Source of the DNA: Firmicutes bacterium UBA7510 | GTDB lineage: Bacteria > Bacillota > Clostridia > Tissierellales > Sedimentibacteraceae | Assembly (NCBI GenBank): GCA_002479485.1 | Contig: DLNM01000039.1 | Coordinates: 372 to 64,371 of the forward strand | DNA: 64,000 bases | Reading direction: 5' to 3' | In this document: one piece after another, positions 53,109 to 61,811 of the stretch | How positions within the stretch are numbered: the stretch's first letter is position 1 | Layout of the letters: each line of letters opens with the position of its first letter | Program-made: the position numbers and the translations under genes | Notes under the pieces: generated by a model | What the model saw: only the letters and a program-made list of their open reading frames with translations | Database searches by the model: none | What the model was told of the DNA's origin: nothing

Positions 53109-54923
53109 CTATTTAGTTATTAAAACGTTAAATAATCTATATATTGTAATATAAGCTTGTTCACGATTGTAGCTGTCATTAGGTGCAAAATTGTTGTTTT
53201 CCTTACCATTCATAATTCCAAGTCCTGATACAAAATTCACAGCTTCTTTTGCATAATTAGCTATATTTTTACTATCGTTGAAAGCCTTACTTTCATCTGT
53301 AGATTCTTTACCTAAAAACTTAGCTGTACGCATCAATAAAGCAGCAGCATCTTGACGTGTAATAGTATCATATGGTGCAAATTTTCCTTCACCTTTGCCG
53401 TTTATAATTCCTAAAGCCTGTGCAGCTATTACATTTTTATCTGTAGTATCTACAAAAGGATATTTGCTTATTAATTGATATAAGGTTTCTCCTGTTTTTT
53501 CCTTAATAACTGCATTTATATCTTTTCCAGCGATTTCTTCGATTGCTCTTACAACTAATGCTGCAAAATCAACACGAGTTGTATCAGTTCTGTACATGTT
53601 TTGTAAATTAGAAGGTACTAAGTTATTTTCTATAGCTAGTGTAACTTCTTTTAAAGCCCAGCTATCCATTTCAGCTGCTGTTGGCAGAGAAGGAATGAAA
53701 GTTACTTTTCCAAATCCATATTTACCATTTTCATTGATTATAACATACTTACCTGGAGTACGTATTACATATCTATCATTGCCGTCTTCATCTGTTCCAT
53801 TTACAGCAAAGTAAGAATCTATAGGAAGCTTATCTGTGCCTTCAACTTTTTTACCTGTTTTATCTATGCAATATGCAGTATTACCAATACGTGCAACGGC
53901 TAATCCATTATAAAAACCCGAAACATCATCAAATTGCGGAGCAATTACTTCATTTCCATAAATATCAATAAAGCCATATTTTCCATCTTTAGAAAAAGAA
54001 GCAACACCTTCAATAAATGGACGTAAACTTTCATATTTAAAAGGAATTACAGTTTTTCCAGTTATGTCAATAGCACCCCATTTTTCATCTGTATCACATA
54101 CACTGGCTAATGAATAGTCATTAAAAACTTTATATTCTGAATAAATATTTTTAACGAAAAAATTTGAAAAACGCTTGTTATTCACTATTTTTCCGCTAGT
54201 ATTTATAATGTTCCAATAACCTTCGCCTAAATTTTCATCATAAAATCCAGCAAATGCCAAACCCTGATTAAAAGGTCTTACTGCAACAAATTCCTTGTCT
54301 TCAAATAATAATTTACCTGTTTTTTGGTCAATATATCTGAAAAAACTAGATGCAGGTAAATATACAGTAGCTATGCCTTCAGTAGGAGCGTATAAAGGAG
54401 CATATTCTCCCATACTAGTTAAAAGTTCCTTTCCATCTGGACCGAATGCATAAGAACTATCTCCATCGTGCATAACTAAAATTCCATTGTATAAAAATTG
54501 AGTAGTTTCCGTAACATCAAAGTATTCCGCTTCATAATATGTGTTAAATTGTGATTTATCAGCTGTTGTAAGCGGAACATAATTACCAGCTCTATCTACA
54601 AATCCCCAGTTAATTACTGTGTATTCACCATATTCATCCTTCTGAGTACCTATAGTGCCTACTAAAGCTTTATTCTCCGAGAATGAATACGCTATATCGT
54701 ATTTAAATTGAATAATTGTTTTTCCTGTTGTATCTATGTAACCCCATTTATCATTCTTCATAACTGCAGCTAAATCATCAGAAAAACCACGAGTGTCATC
54801 ATATTCAGGTTTAATAATTTGAGAGTATAAAAATTCATTTGCAAATACATTTGTAGGTATTATAGTGAAAATTAATAGTGCAGATAATGTAAAGGCCAAA
54901 GCCTTTTTAAAAAAATGCTTCAT
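53109..54923 (-). CDS. WG-repeat protein with C-terminal SLH domains
   Basis: Exported protein of 604 aa with signal peptide (cleavage about residue 28, NVFA|NE). Residues about 40-400 contain WG repeats (KWGYIDTTGKTIIQFKYD; KWGAIDITGKTVIPFKYE; KYGFIDIYGNEVIAPQFD). C-terminal residues about 420-604 are three SLH repeats (LGIINGKGEGKFAPYDTITRQDAAALL; LGIMNGKENNNFAPNDSYNREQA). So it is held on the wall by its C-terminus. Function unknown. Confidence 0.88.
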   Translation of the reverse strand: MKHFFKKALAFTLSALLIFTIIPTNVFANEFLYSQIIKPEYDDTRGFSDDLAAVMKNDKWGYIDTTGKTIIQFKYDIAYSFSENKALVGTIGTQKDEYGEYTVINWGFVDRAGNYVPLTTADKSQFNTYYEAEYFDVTETTQFLYNGILVMHDGDSSYAFGPDGKELLTSMGEYAPLYAPTEGIATVYLPASSFFRYIDQKTGKLLFEDKEFVAVRPFNQGLAFAGFYDENLGEGYWNIINTSGKIVNNKRFSNFFVKNIYSEYKVFNDYSLASVCDTDEKWGAIDITGKTVIPFKYESLRPFIEGVASFSKDGKYGFIDIYGNEVIAPQFDDVSGFYNGLAVARIGNTAYCIDKTGKKVEGTDKLPIDSYFAVNGTDEDGNDRYVIRTPGKYVIINENGKYGFGKVTFIPSLPTAAEMDSWALKEVTLAIENNLVPSNLQNMYRTDTTRVDFAALVVRAIEEIAGKDINAVIKEKTGETLYQLISKYPFVDTTDKNVIAAQALGIINGKGEGKFAPYDTITRQDAAALLMRTAKFLGKESTDESKAFNDSKNIANYAKEAVNFVSGLGIMNGKENNNFAPNDSYNREQAYITIYRLFNVLITK

Positions 54924-54972
54924 TTTTCCTCCAAATAATTGTTTTATTTTATATTTTTGTTACAATATGTAA

Positions 54973-55001
54973 ATTATATTTCATAGTTAAGATTTTGTCA
55001 A
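54973..55001 (-). promoter_or_regulatory. consensus sigma-A promoter of the WG-repeat gene
   Basis: Minus-strand TTGACA (55001-54996), 17 bp, TATAAT (54978-54973): a perfect match to consensus in both hexamers and spacing. Strong constitutive expression is expected. Confidence 0.85.
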
Positions 55002-55164
55002 TATTGTCACATTATGTAATATAACAATAAACGTGTCTATAACCTTATTAAGTCACATAAGAGTCTTTTATATACAAGGTAAATATATGTTAGATCATTA
55101 AATTATTATTTATTTTTCACCACTATGCTGTTAAAATAATAATAGTAATATAAGGGGGACAATT

Positions 55165-55800
55165 ATGCAAAGAATTACAGCTATTGAGGTTCAAAAAAAC
55201 AATCAGGATAGAGTTAGTATTTTTTTAGATAATAAGTTTGCTTTTGGCTTAGATATGACTTTATATTTAAAATATAATCTAAAAAAGGACATGGAGCTAG
55301 AAGAAGATTTCATCGAAACTATTCTAAAAGCTGAAGAAATAAACAAGTCCTTAAACTATGCAATTAGCTTACTATCAAGAAAAGATAAAACTAAAAAAGA
55401 AATTGAAGATAAGCTTCTTAATAAAGGCTATGACATAGAAATAGTTGGTAAAGTTTTAGACAAATTAAAGGAATATAATTATATAAACGACGAAATATAT
55501 TGTGAAAAGTATATAAACGATAAAATAAAATTCACAAAGTACGGTAAAAATAAAATTAAAGCAAATTTATATGCCAAAGGTGTCGATAAAGACATCATTT
55601 CCCGGAAAATAATAGAAATTGATAATAATTTTGAATATGATAGAGCTTTAGAGTTAGCAAGAAAAAAGCTACCCTCATTACAAAAATACGACAAATTTAA
55701 AATTAGAGCAAAGCTTGGGAATCACTTAATTTCGAAGGGCTTTGATTATGATGTTGTAAATAAGGTTATAAATAAGGTTATTAAAGAAATAAAAATTTAG
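55165..55800 (+). CDS. recX: regulatory protein RecX
   Basis: RecA modulator of 211 aa composed of helical repeats (LNYAISLLSRKDKTKKEIEDKLLNKG; YINDEIYCEKYINDKIKFTKYGKNKI; AKLGNHLISKGFDYDVV). Starts at ATG 55165 after AAGGGGG. The last few codons and the stop codon fall inside the terminus of repeat E, so its exact C-terminus may have been set by the insertion. Confidence 0.9.
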   Translation: MQRITAIEVQKNNQDRVSIFLDNKFAFGLDMTLYLKYNLKKDMELEEDFIETILKAEEINKSLNYAISLLSRKDKTKKEIEDKLLNKGYDIEIVGKVLDKLKEYNYINDEIYCEKYINDKIKFTKYGKNKIKANLYAKGVDKDIISRKIIEIDNNFEYDRALELARKKLPSLQKYDKFKIRAKLGNHLISKGFDYDVVNKVINKVIKEIKI

Positions 55801-56063
55801 TTTAATAAGTTAGTAGACAAATAATTGCTTCGACTTACTTCTACTACGAAGCTAAGGAAAGCGAAGCAGATAAAAAAAGTTTATGCGACTTCAATGAGAT
55901 TTACCCTCATTATAAAAATCAAGGGAAATCTCATTGCGGAGACAGAAACTTTTTTTATATTTATTGCACACCTTAAATTCACAACAAAATCATGTCGAAG
56001 AAAACACTCTCTACAAAGATTTCACTTGCCAATACATTAGCTAAGTTAAATTCCTATTTATTT
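55787..56063. repeat. dispersed fold-back repeat, copy E
   Basis: About 277 bp between convergent recX and an SLH gene. Inverted termini (AAATAAAAATTTAG / AAATTCCTATTTATTT); a 13-bp perfect stem (55870-55882 with 55946-55958) and an inner AATGAGATTT/AAATCTCATT stem. As reverse complement it aligns end to end with copy A. It overlaps the stop codons of both neighbours. No open frame. Confidence 0.8.
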
Positions 56064-57892
56064 GTTGTCGCTATAATTACTCTTACTCTGTTACCAGCCT
56101 TATATCCACTATCAATATATGCTTTTAAAGTATATTTTTCTAAACTTGATACACTAGATAAATCTGTTAAGTAATATGAGTTATCCTTATATAAATATAC
56201 TTGAATATTATCTGATAGCATATATTTTTGATTATTACTTAATACAAAAGTTTCGCCAACTGTAGTAACATTAACACTTGATAAATTTTTAATGCTTTTT
56301 ATATTGCCATTTTCATAGCTAAACATTGCAGGTCCTACAGCGACATTAAAAATACTATTTGGTGTATTAAGAACTGAACTTTTTCCATTGATTAAGTATT
56401 GATAAGTACCTTGAAGAACCAACTTATTGTCTACATTTGTATCAATTTCTTCAACACTTGTTACTATACCATAAGTTGATAAGTCACCAGTAGCATCGTT
56501 TAAAATTAATTTATCAATTTGTCCTGATGAGTTCAGAGTATAATATTTTATATTACTTCCACTTAGATTTATCTTATCTATTCTATTAGGATAAATTACA
56601 GAAAACTCTCCATATTGATTAACATCTAAAATTTCAACATTTTCGGCAAATTTATAATTTGATAGATTTATATTTTTTTCTGATGCCCTTCTTATTTGCA
56701 AATTACCATTAGTATACTCAACAGATACAACACTTCCAACACTTATAGAACCGGAATACACATATTTCTGTGTAGTACCATCAGTTAATGCTATTACAAT
56801 TTCATTTTTCAAGGCTCCATTATCAGACACTAGCTTGTTTGAAGATATAACAACTCCGCAGTAAGTATTTTCAACCTTATTTGCAGACACTACATCTACT
56901 ACCTCTCCATTCATACCAAGCAATAAAACTACAGTATCTCCTATTGAGAATTCTCCTGTTGCAGACATTTTGTGTGTTGATGCTGAAGATGATAATGTGT
57001 AGCTGTTTCCAGCTACTGTAACACTGGAAGGTGCTGATATATCAGGAGTTGCAACTGCATAAGTACCAACAATTTTATTAGAATAAGCCCAAATAGACTT
57101 TAAATTTTGGTTATAATATACAACATCATAAGTAGAAATTTTTGAAATATCAGAGCTTACACCATCCCTAAAAACTGTAGCATTAGTTGATGAGAATGGT
57201 ATAATAGAATTTAAATTATCACTAGATACCACATATGGACCTGACAGCTCTTTTTTCAATAAAGAGCTATAATCTATCTCACCATTTGCACTTAATGAAT
57301 ATCCTAATGTTGTAGCATATATAGAGCCATTTTTTGTTTTAGAGCTCATTAGGTTATAAAATAAATTCATACAATCTTTTCTTGAAAGATGTTGTCCTTG
57401 AGTTTTAAATATATTTTTATCTAATCCTAGGGATTTGTATTTAGCTAATTGTGCGTTAGGATAAGTACCTTTAAAATCAGAATTTTCGTATCCTAATAAT
57501 CTAAGTGCAACAGTTGCACCCTCTTCTAAAGTAATATTGTTTTCAGGTTTAAAAGTGCCATCTATATAACCTGTAAACAATTTTAAGTCTACGGCTAGTT
57601 TTATGTATACAGCAGACCATCTGTTATATTTAACATCCTTAAAAACAGAATAATTTGAATTTTCAGCAACACTATCCTTATAGGTCGATGCCATAATTAT
57701 CATTTTAGCAAACTGTTCTCTTGTAACATTACTATTCAATTCCATATTGCCTTTTTCATCGCCAATCATAATTCCAAGCAATTTAACTGTCTGTTCTACT
57801 AATTTCTGATCATTTATATCTGAAAAAGCAACTACCTGTATGCACATTACAGAAATAAGGCATATAATAATAATTTTTTTTAATATTCTCAT
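56054..57892 (-). CDS. SLH domain surface protein
   Basis: Exported protein of 612 aa with a signal peptide (RILKKIIIICLISVMCIQVVA). SLH repeats in the first 200 residues (KLLGIMIGDEKGNMELNSNVTREQFAKMI; LKLFTGYIDGTFKPENNITLEEGATVALRLLGY). The rest is beta-rich and without a recognised domain. ATG 57892 follows GGAGG; the TTG 12 bases upstream overlaps it. Stop codon lies in the terminus of repeat E. Confidence 0.86.
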   Translation of the reverse strand: MRILKKIIIICLISVMCIQVVAFSDINDQKLVEQTVKLLGIMIGDEKGNMELNSNVTREQFAKMIIMASTYKDSVAENSNYSVFKDVKYNRWSAVYIKLAVDLKLFTGYIDGTFKPENNITLEEGATVALRLLGYENSDFKGTYPNAQLAKYKSLGLDKNIFKTQGQHLSRKDCMNLFYNLMSSKTKNGSIYATTLGYSLSANGEIDYSSLLKKELSGPYVVSSDNLNSIIPFSSTNATVFRDGVSSDISKISTYDVVYYNQNLKSIWAYSNKIVGTYAVATPDISAPSSVTVAGNSYTLSSSASTHKMSATGEFSIGDTVVLLLGMNGEVVDVVSANKVENTYCGVVISSNKLVSDNGALKNEIVIALTDGTTQKYVYSGSISVGSVVSVEYTNGNLQIRRASEKNINLSNYKFAENVEILDVNQYGEFSVIYPNRIDKINLSGSNIKYYTLNSSGQIDKLILNDATGDLSTYGIVTSVEEIDTNVDNKLVLQGTYQYLINGKSSVLNTPNSIFNVAVGPAMFSYENGNIKSIKNLSSVNVTTVGETFVLSNNQKYMLSDNIQVYLYKDNSYYLTDLSSVSSLEKYTLKAYIDSGYKAGNRVRVIIATTNK

Positions 57893-57905
57893 CTTTTCCT
57901 CCAAG

Positions 57906-57967
57906 TTTATTCTCTGAGAATTTTTATTCTTTGAGAATTTTTATTCTGTGAGAATTCTTATTCTCTA
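57906..57967 (-). repeat. 17-bp tandem repeat between permease and SLH gene
   Basis: Three and a half units of AGAATAAAAATTCTCAA type (minus strand), each able to form an AGAAT/ATTCT hairpin. The array starts in the last codons of the permease gene and runs to the ribosome site of the SLH gene. Confidence 0.7.
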
Positions 57968-59151
57968 TGTAGAGCATCTATAGGATTTAATTTAGCTGCC
58001 TTTTTAGCAGGCAAATAGCCAAATAAAATTCCTATTGCTACTGATATTGTAAAAGCACCAAACACGGCAAATGTAGATGGTATAACTTTTAGATCAGTAT
58101 CTAAAGCTACTACTACAATACTAGTCGCTATATAAGAAAGCATATATCCTACTAAAATTCCTACAAACCCACCTAAAGCACTTGTAGTAGCTGCCTCTAT
58201 AACGAACTGCCTCATAATATGCTTTTGCTTAGCACCTAAAGCCTTTCTAATACCAATTTCCCTTGTACGCTCTGATACAGAAACAAGCATTATATTCATA
58301 ATTCCAATGCCACCAACTACCAAAGATATAGCAGCAATAGAAGCAAGAATTGTTACCATAACCTTTATCATACTGCTCATTGTGTCTAATATTTCTGCCA
58401 TGCTTATTACTGAATATGCATTATCGCTTCCAAACACATCATACAACTTATTCTCTAACAATTGTTTTGAAACTGATATATTATCCTCAGAAACTACTGA
58501 AAAGTTATAAGAAGAAATATTACCTATATATGATATTTTCGATGCATTAGAATATGGAATATATACAATATCATCAGTACTTCCCTCTTCACTTTCGGCT
58601 TCCTCTGACATTACTCCAATAATAGTATAGGTATTACCATTTATCTTAAGACTTTTACCTAACGAATCTCCTAGAAAATATGTATCATCTATGTAATTCC
58701 CGACTACACAAACCTTATTCCTACGTAGTATATCAATATATTCAATATATCTCCCACTATCCAGCGAATACTGTTTCATACTTATGTAATCCTCTCCCGT
58801 ACCCATGATAGTTGTATATTTTAAAGTTTCATTACCTATTTTAACACTTCCATTTACATTAACTGTAGGTGATACTGCCTCAAAATATTCTTTATTTTCT
58901 TCAACAAAGGCATACAAATCATCTACATCAATGCTTCTTGAACTTCCTCTGCCCATTACATTTACAGTTAAAATATTCGTCCCCATGCTAGCAAAGCTGT
59001 CCTTCATATATGTCTCCATACCATTACCTAAACCAACAATTACTATAACTGCTGCAACACCGATAATAATACCAAGCATTGTAAGCAAAGAACGTACTTT
59101 ACTAGCCATAATACTTTTTATAGCTAGCTTAAATGATTGTACAAAGCTCAT
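57958..59151 (-). CDS. MacB-like ABC transporter permease
   Basis: Permease of 397 aa: N-terminal helix (KVRSLLTMLGIIIGVAAVIVIVGL), extracytoplasmic MacB domain (about 45-255), then the FtsX part with three helices and the conserved VSVSERTREIGIRKALGA. It overlaps the ATPase gene by 4 bp (ATGA). With the adaptor and ATPase it forms an export system for antibiotics, peptides or lipoproteins. Confidence 0.9.
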   Translation of the reverse strand: MSFVQSFKLAIKSIMASKVRSLLTMLGIIIGVAAVIVIVGLGNGMETYMKDSFASMGTNILTVNVMGRGSSRSIDVDDLYAFVEENKEYFEAVSPTVNVNGSVKIGNETLKYTTIMGTGEDYISMKQYSLDSGRYIEYIDILRRNKVCVVGNYIDDTYFLGDSLGKSLKINGNTYTIIGVMSEEAESEEGSTDDIVYIPYSNASKISYIGNISSYNFSVVSEDNISVSKQLLENKLYDVFGSDNAYSVISMAEILDTMSSMIKVMVTILASIAAISLVVGGIGIMNIMLVSVSERTREIGIRKALGAKQKHIMRQFVIEAATTSALGGFVGILVGYMLSYIATSIVVVALDTDLKVIPSTFAVFGAFTISVAIGILFGYLPAKKAAKLNPIDALHRE

Positions 59152-59882
59152 ATGTCCTCTTCCTCCTCGTCATCAGCAGTAATAACAGCATCTTTTCCAT
59201 CTGAAGGACCGTCATACATAATTTTTCCATCAGCAAGCCTAATTATCCTTTGTGCTTGCTTTGCAATAGAATTATCATGTGTTATTAAAACTATAGTATT
59301 GCCATCTTGATGCAATGTTTTTAATAGTCTTAATACTTCTTTTCCAGTTTTAGAGTCAAGTGCACCTGTAGGCTCATCTGCAAGTATAACAGAGGGCTCT
59401 CCAACTAATGCCCTAGCTATAGAAACACGTTGTTGCTGACCACCAGAGAGCTGAGTTGGTAGATTTTTTATTTTATCTATTAATCCAACCTTTTCTAGCG
59501 CAATTTTTGACTTTTCTTCCCTTTCCTTTTTTCCTACACCTGCATACATTAAGGACATTTCAACATTTTCCAAAACATTTATTTTAGCTAATAGGTTATA
59601 TTGTTGAAATATGAATCCTAGTTTTTCATTCCGAATTGTAGCCAATTCATCATCATCCATTTGACTTACATCTTGACCATCTAAAAAATATTCTCCAGAA
59701 GTAGGTACATCTAAACAGCCTATAATATTCATGCAAGTCGATTTACCAGAACCGGATTGCCCTACTATGGCAACAAATTCTCCCTTATATATCTTCATCG
59801 AAATACCGTCAACTGCCTTAACAATTTCATCACCCATAGGATATATCTTATATACATTTTTAAATTCTATAAGTGGTATCAT
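59148..59882 (-). CDS. MacB/LolD-type ABC transporter ATP-binding protein
   Basis: ATPase of 244 aa: Walker A GQSGSGKST (about 42), Q-loop IFQQYNLL, signature LSGGQQQR, Walker B VILADEPTGALD, switch LITHD. Acidic tail DDEEEEDI. Overlaps both neighbours by 4 bp, giving tight translational coupling in the adaptor-ATPase-permease operon. Confidence 0.92.
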   Translation of the reverse strand: MIPLIEFKNVYKIYPMGDEIVKAVDGISMKIYKGEFVAIVGQSGSGKSTCMNIIGCLDVPTSGEYFLDGQDVSQMDDDELATIRNEKLGFIFQQYNLLAKINVLENVEMSLMYAGVGKKEREEKSKIALEKVGLIDKIKNLPTQLSGGQQQRVSIARALVGEPSVILADEPTGALDSKTGKEVLRLLKTLHQDGNTIVLITHDNSIAKQAQRIIRLADGKIMYDGPSDGKDAVITADDEEEEDI

Positions 59883-61621
59883 GGTCTACCACCTTCGTTT
59901 CTATGTTCACCATCAGACATCTGTTCACCTCCATTTGGAGCTGAATTTTCCATCTCTGGTTCTACATAGAAACCATTCATATTATTTTGAAATGAAGGAA
60001 TCTGATTAGCAAATGCTATTTCGTCACCTTCCTTTAGTCCGGAAATAATCTCAATGTAATCGTCGTTGCTTATACCAACTTCAACCTGTACATATTCGTA
60101 ACCTTCAAGTGGACTTTCGTTTGAATTTTTATCTTTCTTAGGTTCTTTTTCTCCTTCTGTGTTAGAACTACCTTGCTTCTTAACAAGAACTCTATTACCA
60201 CGAGCAACAGCTGATATTGGAACTGAAAGAACATTCTCTTTATTGACTACATCTATAGAGGCATCTACATTCATTCCAGGTAAAAGCCCTTCAGTCTCAT
60301 CTATTCGTATAGTAACAGGATAAACTGTTACTCCGTTTGTAGTAGTGCCATTGATGCTTATTTTTGTTACTTCACCAACATAAGTTTTATTTTCTACAGC
60401 TTCTGCTGTGATATTAACCTTCTGACCTACAACAATTTGTGATATATCAAGTTCATCAACGTTTAATGTCATAGTTAAATAAGATAAATCAAAAATAGTG
60501 CATAAATTTTTTCCTGATTCCAACTTATCTCCTACCTTATAATTTTTTTCAATTATAGTACCTGATATAGGTGATTTAAAAGTATATTCATCTAAATTCT
60601 CATACTGATTTTCAAGTGATAGCTCAGCATCTCTTAAATTTCTTTCACTGCTATCAATATTATCATTTATTGATGTACTTTCTAAAACAACCATCAATTG
60701 ACCCTTGGATACAGAATCACCTTCGTCAACCTTAATTGATACAACATCACCCGAAATACTTGCTTTTATATCTTCTTCAGTTATATATGTAAAATTTGAG
60801 CTTTCAACACAAGCAGTATTATTTATTACTGCTGTCGCTTTGTCTGATGTAGAAAGTCCTCCTGGATTTTTTACGTTTATAGTAACTCTTTTCACAAGTT
60901 TATATCCATCAATTACCTCTTCAACATTTTTTATGCTTGATATTGTTCCATTTATTTCTTCATATGTACCCTCAACTGTTAAGGTCGCACTCTGTCCAAC
61001 ATAAAAATCTTCAACATCATCAGAGCTAAAAGCGAGTGTTATACTCATAGTATCGCTATTTCTTATAGTAGCGAGTACTTGCCCAGGTTGAACTGAGTCA
61101 CCTTTCTTTACGTCAATATTAACAACCGTACCACTGTCACTTGCTTTAACATTTAAATCATCCAAGCTTTCAAGTAACCTATTATAACTTTTCTTGCTTT
61201 GAGAAACATTTAACTCAGCTTTTTCTAAATTAGTTTTTGCATCTGAACTATCAATCTCATATAAAACAGTATCCTCTTCTACTATATCCCCTTCTTCAAA
61301 AGGCGCATTTAGTATTTCACCTGAGATGAGCGTTGTAACTGTATACGAATTTGCAGGCTTTAATGTTCCACTACCAGTTAATGTTACTTTAATGTCATTT
61401 CTAGTCACAGGCTGAGTTGAGTAGTTTATGTTGCTCATCATATTTACAGCTTTATTATTTTTGTTCATAAACGAATAAAACACAAAAATAAGTACAATTA
61501 AAACTATACCTATTGTTAAAAATTTCTTGTATTTTTTTTTCTTATTTTTTTTCGAAACAATTTTAGAAGTACCTATATTATTCACAACATCCCTCTCATT
61601 TGAAGTATTTTTTTCTTCCAC
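59879..61621 (-). CDS. HlyD/RND-type adaptor (membrane fusion) protein
   Basis: Protein of 580 aa with one N-terminal helix (about 36-53), then lipoyl/barrel-sandwich segments (VVNIDVKKGDSVQPGQVLATI; VVSIKVDEGDSVSKGQLMVVL; a third from about 345), a helical hairpin and a beta-barrel region. The doubled lipoyl pattern makes it longer than usual MacA (about 370 aa). Gly/Asn-rich tail. GTG start 61621 after AAGGAGG. First gene of the three-gene export operon. Confidence 0.87.
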   Translation of the reverse strand: MEEKNTSNERDVVNNIGTSKIVSKKNKKKKYKKFLTIGIVLIVLIFVFYSFMNKNNKAVNMMSNINYSTQPVTRNDIKVTLTGSGTLKPANSYTVTTLISGEILNAPFEEGDIVEEDTVLYEIDSSDAKTNLEKAELNVSQSKKSYNRLLESLDDLNVKASDSGTVVNIDVKKGDSVQPGQVLATIRNSDTMSITLAFSSDDVEDFYVGQSATLTVEGTYEEINGTISSIKNVEEVIDGYKLVKRVTINVKNPGGLSTSDKATAVINNTACVESSNFTYITEEDIKASISGDVVSIKVDEGDSVSKGQLMVVLESTSINDNIDSSERNLRDAELSLENQYENLDEYTFKSPISGTIIEKNYKVGDKLESGKNLCTIFDLSYLTMTLNVDELDISQIVVGQKVNITAEAVENKTYVGEVTKISINGTTTNGVTVYPVTIRIDETEGLLPGMNVDASIDVVNKENVLSVPISAVARGNRVLVKKQGSSNTEGEKEPKKDKNSNESPLEGYEYVQVEVGISNDDYIEIISGLKEGDEIAFANQIPSFQNNMNGFYVEPEMENSAPNGGEQMSDGEHRNEGGRP

Positions 61622-61744
61622 TTGTCTTCCTCCTTAATCTCTATTAATTTCATAATATATGTAAAAGCTTAATAAAATATTAAGACCTACCTTTAAATCC
61701 CTTATTTCATAAAATATTCAATAAATTTTCACAATTTCATCACA

Positions 61745-61801
61745 TAAAAAATTGCGGACAAAAATCAAGTTTATGAGTCTTTTAAACTCTATTTGTCCGC
61801 A
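61745..61801 (-). terminator. terminator of the BceB-like gene
   Basis: TGCGGACAAA/TTTGTCCGCA, 10-bp perfect stem with an inner AGTTTA/TAAACT stem, followed on the minus strand by a T-run. Confidence 0.85.
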
Positions 61802-61811
61802 TTATATTAAA

